Below are positions 53,198 to 61,966 of a stretch of 64,000 nucleotides of DNA, one piece after another. The stretch is from Glycomyces tritici. Its GTDB lineage: Bacteria; Actinomycetota; Actinomycetes; Mycobacteriales; Micromonosporaceae. The notes beneath the pieces were generated by a model that saw only the letters and a program-made list of their open reading frames with translations, was not told the origin of the DNA and searched no databases. The number at the start of each line of letters is the position of its first letter. Position 1 is the stretch's first letter. The stretch covers positions 387,504 to 451,503 of the forward strand of contig NZ_JAUEMJ010000005.1 in the NCBI RefSeq assembly GCF_030403505.1, in the 5' to 3' direction. The position numbers and the translations under genes were made by a program.

Positions 53198-54273
53198 CCG
53201 CACCCGACCACGGCCTCGTCCTCGGCAAGTTCTACCCGCCGCACGCCGGCCACCACCACCTCATCCGCACCGCCCGGGCCGGATGCCGGCGCCTCACCGT
53301 GCTCGTCTCCCACGCCACCGTCGAGAACATCCCGCTCGCGACCCGCATGGCCTGGCTCCAGGAGGCCCACCCGGACGTGCGGGTCATCGGCACCGTCGAC
53401 GACGTCCACATGGACCTCAACGACGAGGCGATCTGGCAGGCCCACGTCGCCATCTTCAAAGCGGCCGTTCCCGAGCGGATCGACGCGCTCTTCACCTCCG
53501 AGTCGTACGGCCCGGAACTGGCCCGCCGACTCGGCGCCGTCCACATCGAAGTCGACCAGGACCGCGGCGCGTTCCCCGTCTCGGGCACCAAGGTCCGGGC
53601 CGACCCGGTCGGGAGCTGGGACTACCTCGAAGGCCCCGTCAGGGCCGGCCTCGCCCTCCGCGTCGTCGCCCTCGGCGCCGAATCCACCGGCACGACCACC
53701 ATCGCCGAGGCGCTGGCCGCGCACTACCGCGAGCGCGGCGGCGTGTGGTCCCTGACGCGGAGCGTGGAGGAGTACGGGCGCGCGTTCAGCGAGGAGAAGC
53801 TGCTCGCGCTCCGCGCCGAGCGGCCGGACGCGACCTGGGGCGACGTCCGCTTCGCGACCGAGGACTTCCCGCTGATCGCCGAACGGCAGCACGAACTCGA
53901 GGAGCGGGCGGTGCGCCTGGGGGGGCCGGTCCTGTTCTGCGACACGGACGCGTTCGCGACGACGGTCTGGCACGAGCGGTACATGGGCGGGCGCAATCCC
54001 GCGATCGATGCCGTCGCGGACCGGGTCGCGCACGACCTCTACCTGCTCACCGACCATGAGGGCGTCCCGTTCGAGGACGACGGCCTCCGCTCCGACGAGC
54101 ACCTGCGCCCGTGGATGACCGCCCGCTTCGCGGCGGAGCTGGAGCGCACCGGCCGGCGCTACGTGCGACTCCGAGGCCCGCACGCGGAACGCCTCGAGCG
54201 GGCGGTCGAGGCGGTCGACGCGCTCATCGCGAAAGGCTGGCACTTCACGCAGCCGCTCCCCGAATACCGCTGA
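53194..54273 (+). CDS. nadR: NadR-like NMN adenylyltransferase/ribosylnicotinamide kinase with an altered P-loop
   Basis: A 359-residue protein. Residues 8-150 form an NMN adenylyltransferase with LVLGKFYPPHAGHHHLI (nucleotide-binding HxGH) and PVSGTKVR (SGTxxR). Residues 155-359 resemble the NadR kinase, but the P-loop reads GAESTGTTT (161-169), with Thr167 in place of the Walker lysine. It should trap imported nicotinamide riboside as NMN and convert it to NAD; the kinase step may work unusually or be lost. There is no DNA-binding domain, unlike enterobacterial NadR. Confidence 0.88.
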   Translation: MTAPDHGLVLGKFYPPHAGHHHLIRTARAGCRRLTVLVSHATVENIPLATRMAWLQEAHPDVRVIGTVDDVHMDLNDEAIWQAHVAIFKAAVPERIDALFTSESYGPELARRLGAVHIEVDQDRGAFPVSGTKVRADPVGSWDYLEGPVRAGLALRVVALGAESTGTTTIAEALAAHYRERGGVWSLTRSVEEYGRAFSEEKLLALRAERPDATWGDVRFATEDFPLIAERQHELEERAVRLGGPVLFCDTDAFATTVWHERYMGGRNPAIDAVADRVAHDLYLLTDHEGVPFEDDGLRSDEHLRPWMTARFAAELERTGRRYVRLRGPHAERLERAVEAVDALIAKGWHFTQPLPEYR

Positions 54274-54300
54274 ACGGCATGCGGGGAGCGGCGCCCTCCG

Positions 54301-56274
54301 CTAGACCTCGATGTGGGAGCCGACGATGATCGTGCGGTCCCTCGGGAGCTGGAAGTGCTCGGCCGCATCGGAGGTGATGTGGGAGGTGGCGATGAACAGG
54401 TGCTTGCGCCAGGTCGCCATGGTCGGCTCCGGGCCGCATCGCAGCTGGATCGTGGAGAGGAAGTAGGTGGCCTTGTCCAGGCGCAGCTTCCGCCCCTCGG
54501 CCTGCACCGGGCTCACCAGCCGCAGCGCCCGCGGCACGTCAGGGGTCTCGGCGTAGCCGAAGCGGGCGGTCACGTGGATGACCGAGTCCTGGCAGTCGCC
54601 CAGGTCGTCGACGACGATCCGCTCGTCGTCGGGCACGCGCGGCACCGGTTCGGTCTGGACCGCGAGCACGATGGTCTGCGCGTACCGGGCGTGGTTGAGC
54701 TCCAGTGCCGCCCGCAGCGCCAGCGGCGCGGTGTCCTTGCCGCGCCCCAGGTACACCCCGGTGCCGGGCACTTGGGCGGCCTTGGGCTCGCCCCGGCGCA
54801 TCTTCTCGACGAACTCGCGCAGCGGGCCTTCGCGGCGTTCGCGCTCGTCCGAGACCACCTGCCGCCCGCGCTTCCACGTGATCATCACGGTGAACGCGGT
54901 GAGGCCGATGAGCAGCGGCAGCCACGCCCCGTGGACGATCTTCGTGCTGCTCGCGGCCAGGAAGGTCACGTTGATCGCCAGCAGCAGCCCGCCGCCGGTC
55001 GCGAGGATCCACATCGGGGTGTTCCAGCGCTTGCGGGCGAGGTAGAGGAAGAGGACCGTGACGATGACGATGGTGCCGATCACGGCCATGCCGTAGGCGA
55101 ACGCCAGCGACTCCGAGGTGCGGAAGGCGAACACCAGGGTCAGCACGGAGACCATGAGGAGCCAGTTGATCCACGGCACGTAGATCTGGCCGTAGTGGTG
55201 CTCGGAGGTGTGCGCGATCCGCAGGCGCGGCAGGTAGCCGAGTTCGGAGGCCTGCGCGGCGACGGAGAAGGCACCGCTGATGACGGCCTGGGAGGCGATC
55301 ACGGTCGCCGTCGCGGCCAGCACGAGCAGCGGGATGCGCGCCCATCCGGGGGCGAGGAGGAAGAAGGAGCCGGAGATGTTGCCGGTGTCGTCCAGGATGA
55401 GCGCGCCCTGGCCCATGTAGTTGAGCAGGAGCGCGGGGAAGACCATGAACAGCCAGGCCCGGGAGATCGGCTTGCGCCCGAAGTGGCCCATGTCGGCGTA
55501 CAGCGCCTCGGCGCCGGTGAAGGTCAGGATGACCGCGGCGAGGGCGAAGAACGCGATGTTGAAGTGGCCGAACAGGAAGTCGATCGCGTAGGTGGGGGAG
55601 AGGGCCCGGAGGATCTCGGGGTTGCGGGCGATGCCGCCGGCGCCCAGGACGGCGAGTGCGGTGAACCAGGCGATCATCACGGGTCCGAACCAGCGGCCGA
55701 TGACCGCGGTGCCCTTGCGCTGGAAGGCGAACAGCAGCACGATGATCACGGCGGTGGCGGGGATGACGAACGTCTCGAGGTCGGGGTTGACCGTCTTGAC
55801 GCCCTCGACGGCGGAGAGCACCGAGATCGCGGGGGTGATCATACTGTCGCCCAGGAACAGGGCGGCGCCGAAGATGCCGAGCCCGGCGAGGAAGAACCCG
55901 GTCTTGCGGCCGCGCCCCTGGCTGTGGCGGCGGATCAGCGTGATGAGGGCCATGATGCCGCCCTCGCCGTCGTTGTCGGTGCGCATCGCGAAGCCGACGT
56001 AGAAGACGGTCACGATGAGCATGAGCGACCAGAAGATCAGCGAGATGATGCCGTAGACGTTCTCGGTGCTGACGGGCACCGGGTGGGGGTCGGCGGGGTT
56101 GAAGATCGTCTGCAGCGCGTAGATCGGGCTGGTGCCGATGTCGCCGTAGACGATGCCGAGGGCGCCCACGACGAGGGCGAGTCGCGTGGCGCCGCCGGCC
56201 GAGGTTCTTCGCGGGTCCTTCGGCGGGGGTGCGAGGCCGGGATCGGCGGGTACTGCAGTGCTCAGAGCGGTCAC
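54301..56274 (-). CDS. kup: Kup-family potassium uptake protein
   Basis: A 657-residue K+/H+ symporter with 12 TM helices and a C-terminal cytosolic domain of about 150 residues. Signatures are LALVVGALGIVYGDIGTSPIYALQTIF, DNDGEGGIMALITLIRRH, LFLGDSMITPAISVLSAVEG, TGAEALYADMGHFG and YMGQGALIL. The GTG start follows AAGGAG. No c-di-AMP riboswitch is recognisable in the upstream 200 bp. Convergent with nadR. Confidence 0.95.
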   Translation of the reverse strand: MTALSTAVPADPGLAPPPKDPRRTSAGGATRLALVVGALGIVYGDIGTSPIYALQTIFNPADPHPVPVSTENVYGIISLIFWSLMLIVTVFYVGFAMRTDNDGEGGIMALITLIRRHSQGRGRKTGFFLAGLGIFGAALFLGDSMITPAISVLSAVEGVKTVNPDLETFVIPATAVIIVLLFAFQRKGTAVIGRWFGPVMIAWFTALAVLGAGGIARNPEILRALSPTYAIDFLFGHFNIAFFALAAVILTFTGAEALYADMGHFGRKPISRAWLFMVFPALLLNYMGQGALILDDTGNISGSFFLLAPGWARIPLLVLAATATVIASQAVISGAFSVAAQASELGYLPRLRIAHTSEHHYGQIYVPWINWLLMVSVLTLVFAFRTSESLAFAYGMAVIGTIVIVTVLFLYLARKRWNTPMWILATGGGLLLAINVTFLAASSTKIVHGAWLPLLIGLTAFTVMITWKRGRQVVSDERERREGPLREFVEKMRRGEPKAAQVPGTGVYLGRGKDTAPLALRAALELNHARYAQTIVLAVQTEPVPRVPDDERIVVDDLGDCQDSVIHVTARFGYAETPDVPRALRLVSPVQAEGRKLRLDKATYFLSTIQLRCGPEPTMATWRKHLFIATSHITSDAAEHFQLPRDRTIIVGSHIEV

Positions 56275-56449
56275 GGGGCAAGCTCCTTTCCGCAGCCGGA
56301 TGCTAGTCCGCGGAATGGGGTGAAAACGGGTTCGCGACCGCCCCTCGCGATTTCATACGCTTTCTTGACGCCGATTGCGCCGCTGTATACGCGCTGTTGA
56401 CGGTCTCGGATCCTGCAATCGGATGTCAAACATCGACATAATTCAATGC

Positions 56450-56501
56450 TTGACCTAAGGGTTGGCCGGTGTCATAATTTGGGCGGATGAAAGCGCTTCC
56501 A
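56450..56501 (+). promoter_or_regulatory. GH5 gene promoter with LacI-type operator
   Basis: TTGACC (56450-56455)-N17-CATAAT (56473-56478) is a good promoter. TGAAAGCGCTTCCA (56488-56501), a 14-bp near-perfect palindrome centred on CG, lies at the expected transcription start. Its core, GGAAGCGCTT on the other strand, resembles the motif at 38976. Confidence 0.65.
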
Positions 56502-56549
56502 TCCACCTGCTCCCTCACGCGTGCACACGCACGAGATAGGCCGGCCCTC

Positions 56550-58034
56550 ATGAACGCCGCTTCCTCGGTCCACCCTCCGCCCCCGCGGGGGCGCTCCCTC
56601 CTCAGGCTCCTCCTCAGCATCGCGACCACCCTCGTCCTCGTGCCCGTGATCGCCCTCGCGAACGCGGCGCCCGCCGCCGCGGACACCAGCGGGTTCCGCG
56701 GCTTCAACTGGGCCATGCTGGGCGACAACTTCAACGAGGGCCCGCTCGTCCTCGACGGACTGAGCCAGTCCGACAGCTACGACACCGTCCGCGCCAAGGC
56801 CGCCGCGGTGTACAGCGACATGGACGCCCTCATGGGCGCCAACACGATCCGGCTCCCCGTCAACACCCACACCGTCGGCACGACCTGGTGGAACGCGTAC
56901 TCCGCCACCATCGACGAGGCGACCGCCCGCGGCTTCAAGGTCATCCTCGCCTACTGGGAGGACGGTGCCGCCTCAGGCGGGCGGATCACCAACATGACCG
57001 CGTTCAACAACATGTGGAACACGGTGGTCGCCAAGTACGGCTCCAACAGCCTCGTCTACTTCGAGCCGATGAACGAGCCGCACGGCTACAGCGCCGGCGA
57101 CTGGGCGAACGTCGCCGCCGCCTGGGTCAGCTCCCGCCCCTCCGTTCCCAAGGGCCGCATCCTCATCGACGGCGCGGGCTACGGGCAGGACGTCAAGCCG
57201 CTGTGCGCCGACAGCCGCCTGAACGGCACGCTCCTCTCCTACCACCACTACGCCTTCTTCTACGGCGACCACGACTACGCCTGGTGGGTGCAGAGCTTCA
57301 AGAACGGCGTCGGCAACTGCGCCTCCCGCACGGTGCTCACCGAGTACGGCTCGCCGATGGACAACGGCCTGAACTACGCCGATTCGGCCAGCAGCCAGAA
57401 CTTCGTCCGGTACCTGCGCGGCATCACCGACGCGCAGCGCGAGCTCGGCATGGGCTCGACCTACTGGCCCGCGCTGGGCGGCAAGTACACCGGCACCTCC
57501 GGCTACGACTGGTACTCCATGTTCGCCAAGAGCGGCAGTGGCACCGACCTCAACCTGACCATCCGCAACCGGTCCGGCGCCGACCGCATCCTCCACGGCT
57601 GGGGCGAGGGCCCCGGCGGCGGCCAGACCACCGACATCATCAGCCGCGTCTCCGGCAAGTGCGTCGACGTCCTGAGCGGCTCGACCGCGAACGCGGCCGA
57701 GATCATCCAGTACACCTGCCACGGCGGCACCAACCAGCAGTGGGAGCTGCGACCCGCCGCCGGCGGCTACGTCCAGCTCGTCTCGCAGTCCTCGGGCAAG
57801 TGCATCGACGTCAACGGCGCCTCGACGGCCAACGGCGCCAGGGCGATTCAGTACACCTGCGGCAGCGGCACCAACCAGCAGTGGCAGGTGCGGAATGTGA
57901 CCGGCGGCTACGTCGAGCTCGTCGCCCGCCACTCGGGCAAGTGCCTCGAGGTCATCGGCGGCTCGACCGCGAACAGCGCTCGCCTCCAGCAGAACACCTG
58001 CTCCGGCGGTACGCTCCAGCACTGGACCGTCTGA
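56550..58034 (+). CDS. Secreted GH5 glycoside hydrolase with C-terminal ricin-type CBM13
   Basis: A 494-residue exported enzyme. The signal peptide ends near APAAA (about residue 48). The GH5 domain spans about 50-340, with acid/base in EPMNEPHG and nucleophile in VLTEYGSPM, plus ANTIRLPVNTH and SYHHYAFFYGDHDYAWW. A ricin B domain at about 345-494 shows SGKCVDVLSGSTANAAEI, SGKCIDVNGASTANGARA and SGKCLEVIGGSTANSARL, each with NQQW/LQHW. Specificity (glucan or mannan) is not clear. The ATG at 56487 lies within the operator and near the transcription start; it is possible but less likely. Confidence 0.88.
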   Translation: MNAASSVHPPPPRGRSLLRLLLSIATTLVLVPVIALANAAPAAADTSGFRGFNWAMLGDNFNEGPLVLDGLSQSDSYDTVRAKAAAVYSDMDALMGANTIRLPVNTHTVGTTWWNAYSATIDEATARGFKVILAYWEDGAASGGRITNMTAFNNMWNTVVAKYGSNSLVYFEPMNEPHGYSAGDWANVAAAWVSSRPSVPKGRILIDGAGYGQDVKPLCADSRLNGTLLSYHHYAFFYGDHDYAWWVQSFKNGVGNCASRTVLTEYGSPMDNGLNYADSASSQNFVRYLRGITDAQRELGMGSTYWPALGGKYTGTSGYDWYSMFAKSGSGTDLNLTIRNRSGADRILHGWGEGPGGGQTTDIISRVSGKCVDVLSGSTANAAEIIQYTCHGGTNQQWELRPAAGGYVQLVSQSSGKCIDVNGASTANGARAIQYTCGSGTNQQWQVRNVTGGYVELVARHSGKCLEVIGGSTANSARLQQNTCSGGTLQHWTV

Positions 58035-58044
58035 CCGAGCTCTC

Positions 58045-58078
58045 GCGCCCCGGGCGGCACACCCGCCGCCCGGGGCGC
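58045..58078 (+). terminator. Hairpin terminator after the GH5-ricin gene
   Basis: A 14-bp stem GCGCCCCGGGCGGC / GCCGCCCGGGGCGC with a 6-nt loop lies 10 bp after the stop. Confidence 0.75.
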
Positions 58079-58256
58079 ATTGCGCCCCAGGCCCGGTTTT
58101 CGGCCGGACGATCCGCAGGAAATACGCCGATGAACGCCCTCGGCGTTGCCCGCCGGTCGAAAAGGGAATGAACTCCACATGCAGGGACGAGCCGGTGCGC
58201 ACACGGCGAGCCGGGGCATATAACTATGGGCAAGGATCTACCGAGAGGTGACCATC

Positions 58257-58916
58257 ATGTCCTCATTCAAGCGCACCGCGGTCGTCGTCGCATCGGCCGC
58301 CGCAGTGCTCCTCCCCGCGACCGCCGCCGCCGCGAACGACCCCGAGATCCCCGCCGAGGGCTGGGAGTACTCGGAACTGTGGGACGGTGTGAACGACAAG
58401 TACACCGCCGAGGCGAACGCCGAGATCGACGAGCTCCTCGCCGAGCAGTTCGAGGACTGGAGCTTCGACAACTCGCTCCCCACCACCCGCCTCCAGAACT
58501 ACTACATCGACGGCGCGAACGAGACGCCGGTGCAGCGCAAGTTCCGCACCGACTACTACGTCGACCAGACCGGCGAGGGCTTCGAGGTCGCCCTCTACCT
58601 GCCCGGCGGCATCGAGACCGGGGTCCAGGACCTCACCGGCGGCGCCGAGCTCGACATGCACTACCTCATCCACTGCCGGGAGTCGGACACCGACTGCGGG
58701 GAGGAGGAGCTGGAAGACGGCTCCATCGTCGCCTGGACGACCGACGGGACCTACGTGGACGCCGCCGTGTTCCACACCGACGGCTCCGTCGCCACCGTCT
58801 GGTGGGGCCTCCCCGAGGACGGCCTCAACGTGACCACCGAGGACGTCATCGCCCTCGCCACCGAACTCGAGACCGGCCCGGTGTGGGACGCCCTCGAAGC
58901 CGACGGCGACGCCTGA
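58257..58916 (+). CDS. Secreted acidic protein of unknown function
   Basis: A 219-residue exported protein. The signal peptide (MSSFKRTAVVVASAAAVLLPATAAAAN) cleaves near residue 29. The mature domain is strongly acidic and has one cysteine pair (HCRESDTDCGEEE). Segments resemble actinobacterial secreted proteins of unknown role (AEIDELLAEQFEDWSFDNSLP... FHTDGSVATVWWGLPEDG). The ATG at 58257 has GAGAGG 8 nt upstream. A TATAACTAT stretch near 58219-58227 may be its -10. Confidence 0.75.
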   Translation: MSSFKRTAVVVASAAAVLLPATAAAANDPEIPAEGWEYSELWDGVNDKYTAEANAEIDELLAEQFEDWSFDNSLPTTRLQNYYIDGANETPVQRKFRTDYYVDQTGEGFEVALYLPGGIETGVQDLTGGAELDMHYLIHCRESDTDCGEEELEDGSIVAWTTDGTYVDAAVFHTDGSVATVWWGLPEDGLNVTTEDVIALATELETGPVWDALEADGDA

Positions 58917-58933
58917 TCGCCTCCTGGCACGAC

Positions 58934-58966
58934 CGAACGGCCCCGCCTCCACGGCGGGGCCGTTCG
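58934..58966. terminator. Bidirectional hairpin terminator
   Basis: Perfect 14-bp stem CGAACGGCCCCGCC / GGCGGGGCCGTTCG with a 5-nt loop between the convergent secreted-protein and lipoprotein genes. Confidence 0.8.
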
Positions 58967-58975
58967 CCGTGCGCC

Positions 58976-60139
58976 CTATGCCTGGAGGTAGTCCTGGGCG
59001 TTGTCGAGGTGGCCCTGCATGGCGTCCCGCCAGGCGACCAGGTCGGTCTCGATCGGCAGGTACGCCTCGACGAGCATGGCGGCCCAGGCCTCCTCCACGG
59101 CGGTTCGCAGGCCGCTCTCCCGGCCGCAGGCGGCGAAGTCGACGGCCATGGCGCGCTCGAGCTCCAGCACGCCCATGAAGTCGGACGGGACCTCCTCGGG
59201 CGCGTCGGGCACCTCCAGGCCCTCCTCGCCGTACTCCTCGAAGTAAGCCGGGTCGTACATCGCGCCGAAGTACTCCCACAACGGCGGGTAGAAGCTCTCG
59301 CCCAGCTCCCAGCCCTCGTACCCGTGGTCGATGAGGCAGCTCTCGAACGCGTCCGCCTCGTCCCGGACGGTCTCGAGCAGGGCGCCGTAGTCCTCGATCT
59401 CCTCGAGCGCGAACAGCGGGTTCGGCTCATGGGTCGCGGCGTACTCGCCGCTCTCCCCGCCGCCTTCCTCTTCGTCGTACGAGATCATGTAGGGCTCGCC
59501 GTACATGGTCTCGACCATCTTGAGCCAGCAGCCGCCGGGCGGGGCCTCGGGGTCGATCTCGGCGCCTTTGACGTCGCTCATGATCGCGGGCGAGCCCGAG
59601 TAGGCCTCGATCCATTCGGCGTGGTACCCGTCGTCCTCGGCGTCCCATTCGCTCGTGTCCATCCCCGACTCCTCGGCGTCGAGGATGCCGAAGGCGGTCA
59701 TCGCCTCGGGGGTCAGCAGCTCCGCGGCCAGGTCCTCGTTGCCGGGGTTGCGCACGAATTCGGCCCACACGCCGAAACCCCACTCCTCGGCGGCCTCGGC
59801 GGTCGGCACGGCCCTGAGCGGCGCGTTGGCGAGGTAGCCGCCCGCGGTGTACGCGGCGGTGTGCGACTCCTGGAACTCCATCGGGTCGTGGACGGAGAAG
59901 CCCTCGTCCTCCATGCAGCGCTTGGTGACACGGTGCTCGATCATGGTGAGCTCGTCGGAGACGGCATGGCTCTCGTTGACGAGCAGGTAGAGCCGCTCGG
60001 CCTCGGCGACGGCGTCGGGCCCCGGCTCCACGGTGCCGCCGACGGATTCGGGGGTCTCCTCGCCGCTGCAGGCCCCGGCGGCGAGCAGGCCGCAGACGAC
60101 GGCGAGCGAGGTGAGCGCCCGGCCTGTTCTCAGTCGCAC
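58976..60139 (-). CDS. Highly acidic lipoprotein of unknown function
   Basis: A 387-residue protein with a lipobox LLAAGAC (Cys about residue 24), so it should be anchored outside the membrane. The mature chain is very rich in Glu/Asp and aromatic residues (EYFGAMYDPAYFEEYGEEGLE, SGMDTSEWDAEDDGYHAEW). Cysteines are spaced widely (KRCMEDEGF, GGCWLKM, ESCLIDHGY, FAACGRESG). Those patterns recur in actinobacterial lipoproteins without assigned function. The GTG start is used. No functional partner is evident. Confidence 0.78.
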   Translation of the reverse strand: MRLRTGRALTSLAVVCGLLAAGACSGEETPESVGGTVEPGPDAVAEAERLYLLVNESHAVSDELTMIEHRVTKRCMEDEGFSVHDPMEFQESHTAAYTAGGYLANAPLRAVPTAEAAEEWGFGVWAEFVRNPGNEDLAAELLTPEAMTAFGILDAEESGMDTSEWDAEDDGYHAEWIEAYSGSPAIMSDVKGAEIDPEAPPGGCWLKMVETMYGEPYMISYDEEEGGGESGEYAATHEPNPLFALEEIEDYGALLETVRDEADAFESCLIDHGYEGWELGESFYPPLWEYFGAMYDPAYFEEYGEEGLEVPDAPEEVPSDFMGVLELERAMAVDFAACGRESGLRTAVEEAWAAMLVEAYLPIETDLVAWRDAMQGHLDNAQDYLQA

Positions 60140-60323
60140 TGGTCGTGGTCCTTTCGATCGGGATCGGTTGCGGGTAATACCGCCGCCGGAGCGCGGCGGT
60201 TGTCAGCGGCCCCGGTGTGAGCAGTGCCTCCCGCATTTCGGAATAGCGCTCGCCCCCGGACCGTTAAGGTAGATGCAAACGCATGAAGATTGGACCGCCG
60301 CGGCGGGGAGAGCAGGGAATACC

Positions 60324-61475
60324 ATGCAGTTCGGTGTCTTCTCAGTCAGTGACATCACGCGCGACCCGGTCTCGGGGGAGACGCCGACCGAGGCCGAGCG
60401 GATCGACGGCATCCTCAAGATCGCCGTCAAGGCCGAAGAGGTCGGCCTCGACGTCTTCGCCATCGGCGAGCACCACAACCCGCCGTTCTTCTCCTCCTCG
60501 CCCACCACGCTGCTCTCGCACATCGCCGCCCTCACCGAGCGGCTCATCGTCAGCACCGCGACCACCCTGATCACCACGAACGACCCGGTGCGCATCGCCG
60601 AGGAGTACGCGATGCTCCAGCACCTCTCCAAGGGCCGCATGGACCTCATGCTCGGCCGCGGCAACACCGCCCCGGTCTACCCCTGGTTCGGCCAGGACAT
60701 CCGCCAAGGCCTGCCGCTCGCGCTCGAGCACTACAACCTGCTGCACCGGCTGTGGCGCGAGGACGTCGTGGACTGGGAGGGCGAGTTCCGCACCGCGCTC
60801 CAGGGCTTCACGTCCACGCCGCGCCCGCTCGACGACGTGCCGCCGTTCGTGTGGCACGGCTCGATCCGCACGCCCGAGATCGCCGAGCAGGCCGCGTTCT
60901 ACGGCAACGGCTACTTCGCCAACCACATCTTCTGGCCCACCTCGCACTCCAAGCGCCTCGTCGACTTCTACCGCCAGCGCTTCGAGCACTACGGCCACGG
61001 CACCCGCAAGCAGGCCATCATCGGCCTCGGCGGCCACGCCTACATCGCGAAGCGCTCGCAGGACGCGGTGGACGAGTTCCGCCCGTACTTCAACGAGGCC
61101 CCGGTCTACGGCCACGGCCCCTCGCTGGAGGAGTTCACCAAGGGCACCCCGCTCTCGGTCGGCAGCCCGCAGGAGGTCATCGACAAGACCCTGACCTTCC
61201 ACGACGCGTTCGGCGACTACCAGCGCCAGATGTTCCTCATCGACCACGCCGGGATGCCGCTCAAGATGGTCCTCAACCAGCTCGACCTCCTCGGTGAAGA
61301 GGTCGTCCCGGTGCTGCGCAAGGAGCTCGCCGCCCGCCGCGACCCCGAGTCGGCCGACGCGCCCACGCACGCGGGCCTGGTGGCGGCCAAGTACGGCGAC
61401 GGCCCGGCCCGCCAGCCGCGCCCGAACGCCAACCTCGGCGACAACACCGCCGGCGACATGCCTTACGAGAGCTGA
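60324..61475 (+). CDS. LLM-class FMN-dependent monooxygenase (CE1758 family)
   Basis: A 383-residue luciferase-like TIM-barrel oxidoreductase (MQFGVFSVSDITRDP, GLDVFAIGEHHNPPFFSSSPTTLLSHIAA, GRMDLMLGRGNTAPVYPWFG, GTPLSVGSPQEVIDKTL). It matches the CE1758 subgroup, which regularly neighbours a CE1759-type FMN reductase, as here. It should oxidise an unknown substrate with reduced FMN supplied by its partner. The ATG at 60324 is chosen over the longer frame because homologues begin MQFGVFSVSD. Upstream, ATGC-AAAC-GCAT (60273-60284) is a possible MarR half-palindrome. Confidence 0.9.
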   Translation: MQFGVFSVSDITRDPVSGETPTEAERIDGILKIAVKAEEVGLDVFAIGEHHNPPFFSSSPTTLLSHIAALTERLIVSTATTLITTNDPVRIAEEYAMLQHLSKGRMDLMLGRGNTAPVYPWFGQDIRQGLPLALEHYNLLHRLWREDVVDWEGEFRTALQGFTSTPRPLDDVPPFVWHGSIRTPEIAEQAAFYGNGYFANHIFWPTSHSKRLVDFYRQRFEHYGHGTRKQAIIGLGGHAYIAKRSQDAVDEFRPYFNEAPVYGHGPSLEEFTKGTPLSVGSPQEVIDKTLTFHDAFGDYQRQMFLIDHAGMPLKMVLNQLDLLGEEVVPVLRKELAARRDPESADAPTHAGLVAAKYGDGPARQPRPNANLGDNTAGDMPYES

Positions 61476-61486
61476 AAGAGGCGACC

Positions 61487-61966
61487 ATGACCCGCAGCAG
61501 GAGCCGCCGCGCCAACGAGGCGTGGGAAGCGCTGCTCACCGCGCACGCCTCGCTCATGAAGCGGTTCGCCGCCGAGCCGATCTGGGGCGAGCTGTCGATG
61601 CGCGAGTACGACGTCCTCTACACGCTGTCCAAGCACGACGAGCCGCTGCGCCTGTTCGAACTGGGACGCGGCGTGCTGCTCAGCCAGCCCGCCCTGTCCC
61701 GGCTCGTCGACCGCCTCGCCGAGCGCGGTCTGATCGAGCGCGCGCCCGACCCCGAGGACGGGCGCGGCGTCCGCCTCGCCCTCACCGAGGCCGGCCGCGA
61801 GCGGCAGCGGCGCGTCGGCGGCCGCCACGCCGTCGACGTCGCCCGCGCCGTCACCGCCGCCCTCACCGATGAGGAGATCGCCTTGCTCGAATCCATCGGC
61901 CGCAAACTCGCCGCCCAAGGCGCGGCGACCCCCGCCCAACGCAACCGCCAGGAGGTTGTCCTGTGA
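61487..61966 (+). CDS. MarR-family regulator
   Basis: A 159-residue winged-helix regulator (LSMREYDVLYTLSKHDEPLRLFELGRGVLLSQPALSRLVDRLAERGLIERAPDPEDGRGVRLALTEAGRERQRR). It sits between the monooxygenase and FMN reductase genes, 11 bp after the former and overlapping the latter (GTGA). It most likely autoregulates this three-gene operon in response to the monooxygenase substrate or an oxidant. Confidence 0.92.
   Translation: MTRSRSRRANEAWEALLTAHASLMKRFAAEPIWGELSMREYDVLYTLSKHDEPLRLFELGRGVLLSQPALSRLVDRLAERGLIERAPDPEDGRGVRLALTEAGRERQRRVGGRHAVDVARAVTAALTDEEIALLESIGRKLAAQGAATPAQRNRQEVVL

Noticed and set aside
56275..56449. c-di-AMP riboswitch ahead of kup
   Set aside because: No ydaO-type conserved segments seen by eye in the kup leader.
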